This document shows positions 1-4,618 of a stretch of 5,351 bases of DNA, in pieces. Source of the DNA: Cyanobacteriota bacterium. Lineage in GTDB: Bacteria; Cyanobacteriota; Cyanobacteriia; Phormidesmidales; Phormidesmidaceae. The notes under the pieces were generated by a model that was not told where the DNA came from, made no database searches, and was given only the letters and a program-made list of their open reading frames with translations. Made by a program: the position numbers and the translations under genes. How positions within the stretch are numbered: position 1 is the first letter of the stretch; each line of letters begins with the position of its first letter. The stretch is from contig JAIXUR010000263.1 in NCBI GenBank assembly GCA_027483425.1, positions 1 through 5,351 on the forward strand, read 5' to 3'.

Positions 1-42
1 CCTCAGGGTTAGATCTAGGGTTGCCATCTATGCCCTGACCAT

Positions 43-73
43 TAGCTTGCCCAAGCTACAGGATCTGTTTTTT
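43..73 (+). terminator. possible weak intrinsic terminator of an upstream gene
   Basis: TAGCTTG (43-49) and CAAGCTA (52-58) form a perfect 7-bp inverted repeat around a 2-base centre; as RNA it would fold as a 6-bp stem with a GCCC loop. A run of six T lies at 68-73, but nine bases separate it from the stem, so this is not a textbook terminator. It would end a plus-strand transcript entering from the left. The rest of 1-263 holds no gene I can support and no clear promoter. Confidence 0.3.
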
Positions 74-153
74 ACCCAATACACGTCTGCCGTGAGCGGG
101 AACATCATCGAACCCGTGGTTTTGTGGCGGCTAGGAAACCAATCACCACCTTT

Positions 154-161
154 GCGATCGC
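154..161. repeat. HIP1 octamer GCGATCGC (first of five)
   Basis: GCGATCGC is the highly iterated palindrome of many cyanobacterial genomes. This copy is intergenic. The other exact copies lie at 2967-2974 (inside ftsX), 3774-3781 (inside queG), 5111-5118 and 5273-5280 (both inside the TPR gene). About one per kilobase is far above chance and supports a cyanobacterial chromosome. Confidence 0.9.
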
Positions 162-263
162 CCAAAGCAGACTCCATCCCAACTCACCCCAGGCGCTTGA
201 GCCATCGCCAATCTAGCCATCTCCGTGCCGATTCAGTTCCACCCTTCAACGAGGCCACGTCCC

Positions 264-506
264 ATGACTCTGAATACCACCACTCCCAAGGTCAGCCTGA
301 TGGCTGAAGTGCCAGAAGAGCTCTACGAAGCGCTCCAGACCTACCTGGAGGGTAACCCCGCCTGGAACCAGCACCGGGTGTTTTGTGCCGCCCTCTCACT
401 GTTTTTAATGCAGAACAACCGATCCGACGGTCAAGGCTCGGCCCCAAAGGGCCACCGCGACGTTAACCGGATCTATCTAGATGCCCTGTTTGACTATACG
501 GCCTAA
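264..506 (+). CDS. DUF2811-like small cyanobacterial protein, function unknown
   Basis: An 80-residue protein without signal peptide or membrane segment. The core, from VSLMAEVPEEL through the YLEGNPAWNQHRVFCAALSLFLMQN stretch (about residues 10-50) to IYLDALFD near the C-terminus, matches my memory of the short DUF2811 family of cyanobacteria, whose members share a PEEL motif, a W-[ND]-Q-[DH]-RVF segment and an AALSLFL helix. Its role is not known to me. Between the helix and the C-terminal segment lies a polar insert (about 51-66, RSDGQGSAPKGHRD) that looks longer than in usual members. The ATG at 264 is chosen because the family similarity starts just after it and GAGG sits at 251-254, nine bases upstream; a GTG at 225 in frame would add 13 residues of non-family sequence. 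The stop lies 10 bp from the convergent mcdB stop. No promoter was recognised. Confidence 0.82.
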   Translation: MTLNTTTPKVSLMAEVPEELYEALQTYLEGNPAWNQHRVFCAALSLFLMQNNRSDGQGSAPKGHRDVNRIYLDALFDYTA

Positions 507-525
507 TCTACAGGGCCTAATCTAC
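500..525. repeat. 14-bp-period tandem duplication over two convergent stop codons
   Basis: GGCCTAATCTAC occurs at 500-511 and again at 514-525, a period of 14 bp; over the full 498-511 versus 512-525 units 13 of 14 bases agree. The first copy holds the TAA (504-506) of the plus-strand DUF2811-like gene and the second holds the TAG (519-517 on the minus strand) of mcdB. Removing one copy would leave both proteins unchanged, with their stop codons overlapping. Confidence 0.85.
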
Positions 526-1269
526 CCAGCCAATGTCAGCATCGGTCAGCATTGGGTTAGGCTGCGCTGTCTGGGGCTGGTATTCGGGTACTCCCCGGTG
601 GTAGGCGGGCTTTCCCTGGGTCTCCACCGGGCGGCGGGGCAAAATATCGACCCCCGAGATGCGGCGGGGAGTAGGGGTTGCGGCCGGCGGGGCCGGAGCG
701 GCCGCTAACTTGAGGATGGTCTGTTTCGCCTCATCTAGCTCAGACTGGGTGGCGGCTAGGGCGTCAGTCTTGGTCTTGGCGGTGGCCTCCGCCTGAGCCA
801 GGCTGTCTTTCAATTCAAACAGTCGTCCCTGCTGGGTTTCCAGGTCTTTTTGCAGGCCAGAAACCGATTTTTCCAGCTGGACGTTATCTTTTTTGGCGGC
901 GGCCAGCTCTTTCTCCAGGGCGGCCAAGCGCTGCTCGAGGTCAGCGGCTGGAGCGACGGCCGGAGCCGGTTCAGCCCCAGCGGGCTCGACGGCCAGGGTG
1001 GCTGGGGCAGAGGTGACCGGAGCCGCCGATGGGGCGGTAGATTTGCCGGTCGCCTTGGTCGTCTTAGGGGCTTGGCGGCTAGAGACCGTGCGGCGACCCG
1101 AGGTACTGCGGCGGCTGGGGGTAGTCTTAGGGGCCACCTCGCTGACCGGAGCCACGGGCCCAGGAGGGGTTGGATCAGCCTCAGCCTGGGGAGCCGCTAC
1201 GGTGTGGTCTGGGGCGTCAGCCTTATTCACTTCTTCTTTGAGCAGGTCGGAGAGGCGTTTTTTAGTCAT
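517..1269 (-). CDS. mcdB: McdB-like carboxysome-positioning adaptor (type 2), partner of the ParA-type ATPase
   Basis: A 250-residue, largely disordered protein translated right after the ParA-type ATPase through an ATGA overlap (1266-1269), so it is very likely the cargo adaptor of that ATPase. Seen: a basic N-terminus with KRLSDLLKEE (residues 4-13); an Ala/Pro-rich linker with an Arg/Lys-rich patch (about 47-76); a clear coiled coil (about 110-189, heptads rich in L, E, K, A); a Pro-rich region; a conserved-looking RRISGVDILPRRP (202-213); and a tryptophan three residues from the end (GWVD). From memory, type 2 McdB proteins share an N-terminal KRLSDLLREE-like motif, a central coiled coil and an invariant C-terminal tryptophan. 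McdB coats carboxysomes and stimulates release of McdA from the nucleoid. There is no good ribosome site before the ATG, so translational coupling is likely. Alternative: adaptor for another ParA-positioned cargo. Confidence 0.72.
   Translation of the reverse strand: MTKKRLSDLLKEEVNKADAPDHTVAAPQAEADPTPPGPVAPVSEVAPKTTPSRRSTSGRRTVSSRQAPKTTKATGKSTAPSAAPVTSAPATLAVEPAGAEPAPAVAPAADLEQRLAALEKELAAAKKDNVQLEKSVSGLQKDLETQQGRLFELKDSLAQAEATAKTKTDALAATQSELDEAKQTILKLAAAPAPPAATPTPRRISGVDILPRRPVETQGKPAYHRGVPEYQPQTAQPNPMLTDADIGWVD
530..555. repeat. inverted repeat at the 3' end of mcdB
   Basis: CCAATG (530-535) and CATTGG (550-555) can form a 6-bp stem around 14 bases, extendable by a G-U pair. The same stretch contains a 10-base tandem near-repeat, GTCAGCATCG / GTCAGCATTG (535-544, 545-554). 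It lies inside the last codons of mcdB with no following U-run, so it may be only the result of the repeated LTDAD/I coding sequence. No better terminator is visible between the two convergent genes. Confidence 0.35.
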
Positions 1270-1907
1270 GGCTGGGTCCAGTCTCGCTGTAGTTCTTCGG
1301 CAACTCGACAGTAGTCAGAACGGGCTTCCTGGCTGTTTTTGCCGTGCCATTGGAGCACCGACACCCCGTCTAACGCGGCCCGCTCATGGGCCTTATAGGT
1401 ACGAATAAACGCATTACAGGCCGGAATGTTTAGCTCCAGCAGGGCGTTCTGGGCTTCGATGGCTTCGCCCACACTGCGGGAATCCACCTTCGTCAACAAT
1501 ACTCGATGGGATACCCCGCTGGGCGATACTGCTTCATTCACTGTAGTAATCAGCACCGCCAGATCCATGGGCGCGGGCGGTGTGGGCAGCAGCAGATAAT
1601 CCGCCGAGGGAATCACGGCGGCCAAAATCGCTGACCCCAGGGCCGGAGGGGTGTCGACAATGATTAAGCTATGGGAGTGCTCTTGGCTGAGCCGCTTCAG
1701 CCGGGCGGGGTTAGTTTCTGGTTTGACCTCAAAGCCTAAATCGATCGGACTGCGGCTGGTCCACCACAGGGCCGACCCCTGGGGATCGGCATCGACCAGA
1801 AGTACGGATTGGGTTGCGGCAAACACGGCGGCCAGGTTAACGGCGGTGGTGGTTTTGCCCACGCCCCCCTTACCGTTAAAAACTGCTAACACAATGGGGC
1901 TAGCCAA
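1266..1907 (-). CDS. mcdA: ParA/MinD-family ATPase, probable McdA (type 2) for carboxysome positioning
   Basis: A 213-residue single-domain ParA-type ATPase. Deviant Walker A GKGGVGKTT at residues 12-20, with signature Lys13 and catalytic Lys18; Walker A' VDADPQGSA with Asp41; Walker B LIIVDTPP with Asp85. No N-terminal DNA-binding domain, so it is a short ParA rather than a plasmid-type autoregulator. Such ATPases bind nucleoid DNA as ATP dimers and are displaced by their partner, here the coiled-coil protein encoded directly downstream. From memory, type 1 McdA of Synechococcus elongatus lacks the signature lysine while type 2 retains it, which fits this protein. The start is TTG (1907-1905), supported by a perfect AGGAGG seven bases upstream; a GTG five codons later (1892-1890) would start right at LAVFNGKGG and has no such site. 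The regulator gene ends 111 bp upstream. Alternative: ParA of another cargo system; an IncC-type chromosome-segregation ParA is less likely without ParB. Confidence 0.75.
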   Translation of the reverse strand: MASPIVLAVFNGKGGVGKTTTAVNLAAVFAATQSVLLVDADPQGSALWWTSRSPIDLGFEVKPETNPARLKRLSQEHSHSLIIVDTPPALGSAILAAVIPSADYLLLPTPPAPMDLAVLITTVNEAVSPSGVSHRVLLTKVDSRSVGEAIEAQNALLELNIPACNAFIRTYKAHERAALDGVSVLQWHGKNSQEARSDYCRVAEELQRDWTQP

Positions 1908-1914
1908 TCCAAGT

Positions 1915-1920
1915 CCTCCT
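1915..1920 (-). promoter_or_regulatory. ribosome binding site fixing the TTG start of mcdA
   Basis: The minus strand reads AGGAGG here, followed by seven bases and TTG. This is the strongest Shine-Dalgarno match in the window and decides for the TTG over the internal GTG. Strong site plus weak start codon suggests set, moderate expression. Confidence 0.75.
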
Positions 1921-1979
1921 CGGGGTGCTGAGCGTCAACGGGCCAGTCTCCTCTCCCGGTCTCGTTTCTAGAAGATACG

Positions 1980-2014
1980 CCAACGCTTGGGCCTGCGCCA
2001 GGGTAGGCCAGGCC
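1980..2014 (-). terminator. stable hairpins between the response regulator and mcdA
   Basis: GGCCTG (1990-1995) pairs with CAGGCC (2009-2014) and, past a one-base bulge, GCC (1997-1999) with GGC (2006-2008), leaving a six-base loop: nine GC-rich pairs beginning four bases after the regulator's stop codon. A smaller hairpin, CCAA/TTGG, adjoins at 1980-1990, sharing one base. No U-run follows, so this is either a factor-dependent or inefficient terminator, or a structure that stabilises the upstream mRNA and lowers read-through into mcdA. Confidence 0.35.
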
Positions 2015-2018
2015 GTGG

Positions 2019-2381
2019 CTAGCGCAGGAGCTGCTTAACGGTGCCGAGCATGTCGGCGGGACGGAAGGGCTTGGTGATGTAGGCATCGGCCCCCTGCTTC
2101 ATGCCCCAGTAGCGGTCAAACTCTTCCGACTTGCTGGAGCAGATGATGACGGGAATCGCTTGGGTGGCGGCGGTGTTTTTAATCCACCGACAGAGTTCGT
2201 AGCCGTTCATGTTGGGCATCACAATGTCCAGCACAACCAGATCGGGGGGTGTCGCTTGGATCATCTCCTGGGCTTCTACGCCGTCCTTGGCTTCTACTAC
2301 GGTGAGGCCGGCCTTAATTAGCAGCCCAGCGATCATTTCCCGCAGCGTTGAGCTGTCATCGACAATTAGCACTGTACTCAT
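2019..2381 (-). CDS. stand-alone CheY/PilH-like response regulator
   Basis: A 120-residue receiver domain with no output domain. All receiver residues are present: acidic pair Asp8-Asp9, phospho-acceptor Asp52 in VLDIVMPNMNG, switch Ser82, and Lys104 in the ITKPF motif. The stretch CSSKSEEFDRYWGMKQGADAY (81-101) is typical, as I recall it, of cyanobacterial PilH-type regulators of the type IV pilus/phototaxis clusters, which act by binding a partner protein after phosphorylation in the cytoplasm. Here it stands alone, with no histidine kinase, methyl-accepting protein or PatA-type regulator nearby, so its signalling partner must be encoded elsewhere. The ATG start has GAGG seven bases upstream (2389-2392). 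It lies 101 bp after ftsX and 111 bp before mcdA on the same strand. Family certain; pathway inferred. Confidence 0.9.
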   Translation of the reverse strand: MSTVLIVDDSSTLREMIAGLLIKAGLTVVEAKDGVEAQEMIQATPPDLVVLDIVMPNMNGYELCRWIKNTAATQAIPVIICSSKSEEFDRYWGMKQGADAYITKPFRPADMLGTVKQLLR

Positions 2382-2399
2382 ACCGATGCCTCGCTGACG

Positions 2400-2419
2400 G
2401 CAAGTGGGCCGCCCGTTGC
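2400..2419. repeat. imperfect inverted repeat in the regulator's leader
   Basis: GCAA (2400-2403) and TTGC (2416-2419) flank GGGC (2406-2409) and GCCC (2411-2414), a nested two-part palindrome. It would lie at or near the 5' end of the regulator's mRNA if the proposed -10 at 2429-2434 is used, so it could act as an operator or a 5' stabilising hairpin. Nothing else supports this. Confidence 0.25.
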
Positions 2420-2428
2420 TCCGTAGCT

Positions 2429-2434
2429 ATTATG
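2429..2434 (-). promoter_or_regulatory. possible -10 element for the response regulator
   Basis: The minus strand reads CATAAT, five of six matches to TATAAT, about 48 bases before the ATG. No good -35 box is found at the usual distance. The imperfect palindrome CCAA-T-TTGG (2436-2444) lies directly upstream and could be an activator or repressor site. A separate promoter here would uncouple the regulator from ftsX. Confidence 0.3.
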
Positions 2435-2461
2435 GCCAATTTGGTCAAAATCTAACACTTT

Positions 2462-2479
2462 TTTAAGACCTTTAAGACC
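2462..2479. repeat. perfect 9-bp tandem duplication just after ftsX
   Basis: TTTAAGACC occurs twice head to tail (2462-2470, 2471-2479). On the coding strand it reads GGTCTTAAA twice, beginning three bases after the ftsX stop codon and running into a short A-run. Confidence 0.85.
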
Positions 2480-2482
2480 ATG

Positions 2483-3385
2483 CTATCGCAGCGAAAACTT
2501 TCGCACCGCCAGCAGGCTGCCCATCAGGCCCACGAAGATACCCAGACCCAGGAGAGCGGCCGGCAGCAAAATGAGCTGTTGGGGGGTCAGCCGCAGGCCC
2601 TCGACGACAAATTGAATAAAGTCGGCCTGCTGGGCGGCTAGCTCGGTTAAAAAGCGCTGAATAGCCAACAATAGCCCCCAGGCGACGATCGCTCCGGCTA
2701 GCCCAAAGGCGGCCCCCTGCAAAATAAAGGGCAGATAGATCCAAACTCGGGTCGCCCCGACCAGCTGCATCACCTCAATTTCTCGCCGTCGGGCTAGCAC
2801 AATCAGGCGAATGGTGGTGGTAATAACAGCGGTGGCGGTCAGGGTGAGAATGGTGACGATAAATAGACTCGCCCACTTCAGGCCGTTGTTGAGCTGGGCC
2901 AGGCGGGTGACCGCTTCATCGACATACCGCACTTCATCGACGCCGTCTAACTGCTGGAGCTGGGTGGCGATCGCCGGTACGGCCTCCGAATCCTTCGCCT
3001 TCACCTTGAGCTCATCGACCAGGGGGTTGCCCTTGAGCTGGTCGGTGGCCCCAGTGATGTCAGACAGGCCCAGATCCGCCACGAGGGAGGCCCAGGCGGC
3101 TTCCTTGGTGACTGGGGTGACCGCCACCACATTGGGAAAAGCCTCTACCACCGGCTGCAGGTCGCTGGCCTGAAAGCCGCTGTCTAGGTAGGCTGACACC
3201 TCTAGCTGGCTGCCAAACTGGTTGAGCAGCCGTTCGAGCTGCCAGCTAGACTGGAGGCTAATGCCAAATAAAAACAGCAGTACCGTAATGGTGCTAATGG
3301 CCGCCCAGTTCATCCAGCCGCCGCGCCGCAGCCCCAGCAGGGTTTCGCGCAGCAGGTAGTCGAACTTGGTAAAGAACTTAAACAT
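2483..3385 (-). CDS. ftsX: cell-division protein FtsX (ABC-transporter-like permease)
   Basis: A 300-residue protein with the FtsX layout: cytoplasmic N-terminus containing RETLLGLRRGGWMNWAA (13-29), transmembrane helix 1 (about 28-47), a periplasmic domain (about 48-170), helix 2 (172-196), the conserved cytoplasmic loop RRREIEVMQLVGAT (199-212), helix 3 (about 214-242) and helix 4 (271-294). Length is normal for the family. FtsX works with the ATPase FtsE in the inner membrane and activates peptidoglycan hydrolases through its periplasmic domain at the division site. No ftsE is adjacent; in cyanobacteria ftsX is, to my knowledge, often found apart from it. The ATG start has AAGG six bases upstream. 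It is the first gene of the minus-strand series, divergent from queG, and no clear promoter of its own is visible in the 164-bp spacer. The family assignment is firm. Confidence 0.93.
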   Translation of the reverse strand: MFKFFTKFDYLLRETLLGLRRGGWMNWAAISTITVLLFLFGISLQSSWQLERLLNQFGSQLEVSAYLDSGFQASDLQPVVEAFPNVVAVTPVTKEAAWASLVADLGLSDITGATDQLKGNPLVDELKVKAKDSEAVPAIATQLQQLDGVDEVRYVDEAVTRLAQLNNGLKWASLFIVTILTLTATAVITTTIRLIVLARRREIEVMQLVGATRVWIYLPFILQGAAFGLAGAIVAWGLLLAIQRFLTELAAQQADFIQFVVEGLRLTPQQLILLPAALLGLGIFVGLMGSLLAVRKFSLR

Positions 3386-3446
3386 AAGTGCCCTTGCCTG
3401 GATAAGTTGGGCTGGTCATACAACAGATGTGGGGGCTAGCGCCTGG

Positions 3447-3475
3447 TTCTCACGCTAACTACAGCATGGTATAAG
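3447..3475 (+). promoter_or_regulatory. candidate promoter of queG
   Basis: TTCTCA (3447-3452, four of six matches to TTGACA) and TATAAG (3470-3475, five of six matches to TATAAT) are separated by exactly 17 bases. Transcription would begin near 3482, leaving about 68 bases before the ATG. It is the best promoter-like pair in the window. Confidence 0.45.
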
Positions 3476-3492
3476 CTATTCTCTGTTGGTGG

Positions 3493-3503
3493 CCTTGTCA
3501 AGG
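3493..3503. repeat. small palindrome in the queG leader
   Basis: CCTTG-T-CAAGG is a perfect 5-bp inverted repeat around one base, some 11-21 bases after the predicted transcription start, a position suited to a repressor site. It is short enough to be chance. Confidence 0.2.
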
Positions 3504-3549
3504 GGCGTTCTTGATTCGCAACCTACGCAACCGAGGGAGAGTTAGGCCC

Positions 3550-4524
3550 ATGGCCGCATCTGCAACCCCGCCCGATCGCCAGTCGGTGATTGATTATGCC
3601 CTGGGGCTGGGGTTTCACCTGGCGGGGATTGCGTCTGTGCCAGAGAGCCCAAGCGATCCTGAGGCCAGGGCCGTCGCTCACCTGCAAACCTGGCTGAAGC
3701 AAGGGCATCAAGCCGATATGGCGTGGATGGCCAACCCCAAGCGGCAGGATATTCGTCAGGTGCTGCCTGGGGCGCGATCGCTGATTTGCGTGGCCCTCAA
3801 CTACTACACCCCCCAGCCCCATTCTCCGGATCCTCGCCACGGCAAAATTGCTCGCTATGCCTGGGGGCGCGACTACCATCGGGTGCTGCACAAGCGCCTC
3901 AAAGCCCTGGCTGGCTGGCTGACCGCCGCCGCCTTGGAGGCGGGGCAGGTCATTCAGGTGCGCTACTACGCCGACACGGGCCCGGTGCAAGACAAGGCCT
4001 GGGCCCAGCAGGCCGGGCTGGGCTGGGTCGCTAAAAACGGCAATTTCATTACTCGCCAGTACGGGTCGTGGGTCGTTTTGGGGGAGCTGGTAACTACCCT
4101 AGCCTTGGCCCCCGATCCGCCCCACGCGGCCCACTGCGGCACCTGTACCCGCTGCCTCGAAGCCTGCCCCACCGGGGCCATTCCCCAGCCCTACGTGGTC
4201 GACGCCAATCGTTGCCTGGCGTACCATACGATTGAGAACCGAGCTGAAACCCTGCCGCCCGAGATTGTGCCCCACCTCAACAATTGGGTGGCAGGCTGCG
4301 ATATCTGCCAGGATGTGTGCCCCTGGAACCAGCGCTTTGCCCAGCCCACCACCCTGGAGGAATTTCAGCCCTACCCCGAGAATGTGGCCCCAAACCTGGT
4401 TGACTTAGCTACGCTATCAGAAGCCGAGTGGGATGATCGATTTCGAGCATCGGCCCTGCGTCGGATTAAACCAGCCATGTGGCGGCGCAATGCCCAGGCA
4501 GCCCAGGCAAATCAGCCCGACTGA
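3550..4524 (+). CDS. queG: epoxyqueuosine reductase QueG
   Basis: A 324-residue cytoplasmic iron-sulfur and cobalamin enzyme that reduces epoxyqueuosine to queuosine, the last step of the wobble-base modification of GUN-anticodon tRNAs. Seen: RYYADTGPVQDKAWAQQAGLGW (138-159) with the catalytic Asp142; WVAKNGNFI (159-167); a ferredoxin-like cluster CGTCTRCLEACPTGAI (196-211); then C222 and the NNWVAGCDICQDVCPW segment (C250, C253, C257). The eight cysteines fit two 4Fe-4S clusters. The C-terminal RASALRRIKPAMWRRNAQAA matches the end of the catalytic core, and the HEAT-like extension of the longer forms (about 380 residues) is absent, as seems usual in cyanobacteria. The ATG start has GGAG ten bases upstream. 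A TTG at 3511 in frame, with AGGGG five bases upstream, would add 13 residues and cannot be excluded. Divergent from ftsX and unlinked to other queuosine genes here. Confidence 0.95.
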   Translation: MAASATPPDRQSVIDYALGLGFHLAGIASVPESPSDPEARAVAHLQTWLKQGHQADMAWMANPKRQDIRQVLPGARSLICVALNYYTPQPHSPDPRHGKIARYAWGRDYHRVLHKRLKALAGWLTAAALEAGQVIQVRYYADTGPVQDKAWAQQAGLGWVAKNGNFITRQYGSWVVLGELVTTLALAPDPPHAAHCGTCTRCLEACPTGAIPQPYVVDANRCLAYHTIENRAETLPPEIVPHLNNWVAGCDICQDVCPWNQRFAQPTTLEEFQPYPENVAPNLVDLATLSEAEWDDRFRASALRRIKPAMWRRNAQAAQANQPD

Positions 4525-4546
4525 TAGACCTGGACTGATAGACCTG
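4519..4546. repeat. perfect 14-bp tandem duplication over the queG stop codon
   Basis: GACTGATAGACCTG is repeated exactly head to tail (4519-4532, 4533-4546). The first copy holds the last Asp codon and the TGA stop of queG (4522-4524). The second copy lies wholly in the spacer and does not change the protein. Confidence 0.9.
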
Positions 4547-4573
4547 GTTCGCAACCAACGTACACTCTATCTA

Positions 4574-4602
4574 TTGGCTTTACGCCTGACCTGTTGTTTA
4601 AC
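4574..4602 (+). promoter_or_regulatory. weak candidate promoter of the TPR gene
   Basis: TTGGCT (4574-4579) and TTTAAC (4597-4602) lie 17 bases apart, each matching four of six consensus bases. It would give a leader of only about ten bases before the GTG at 4619, consistent with the absence of a Shine-Dalgarno sequence there. Read-through from queG, 94 bp upstream, is the alternative. Confidence 0.22.
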
Positions 4603-4618
4603 TTACGATCTTCCTGTT

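Noticed and set aside
3..38. Inverted repeat TCAGGG / CCCTGA with a 24-base loop
   Set aside because: Short arms, long loop and no U-run; expected by chance.
2..307. Plus-strand open frame running from the window edge into the DUF2811-like gene
   Set aside because: No start with a ribosome site, low-complexity Ser/Pro/His/Arg-rich translation unlike a real protein, and a 44-bp out-of-frame overlap with a recognisable gene. It could be the tail of an upstream gene, but nothing supports that.
850..1408. Long plus-strand open frames opposite mcdB and the end of mcdA
   Set aside because: Antisense shadows of GC-rich, Ala/Pro-rich coding sequence; the translations are Gly/Arg/Ala-rich and have no family features.
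1966..1973. TTCTAGAA palindrome between the regulator and mcdA
   Set aside because: An isolated 8-bp palindrome, too short to call an operator without conservation data.
1886..2086. 66-residue minus-strand frame between the regulator and mcdA
   Set aside because: It overlaps the ends of both genes in another frame and has no recognisable motif; the GC-rich spacer with hairpins explains it.
2811..3173. 120-residue plus-strand frame opposite ftsX
   Set aside because: It is antisense to a complete, well-recognised FtsX and has no family features or ribosome site.
3523..4181. Minus-strand frames opposite queG
   Set aside because: Shadows of a full-length QueG; no start signals or conserved motifs.
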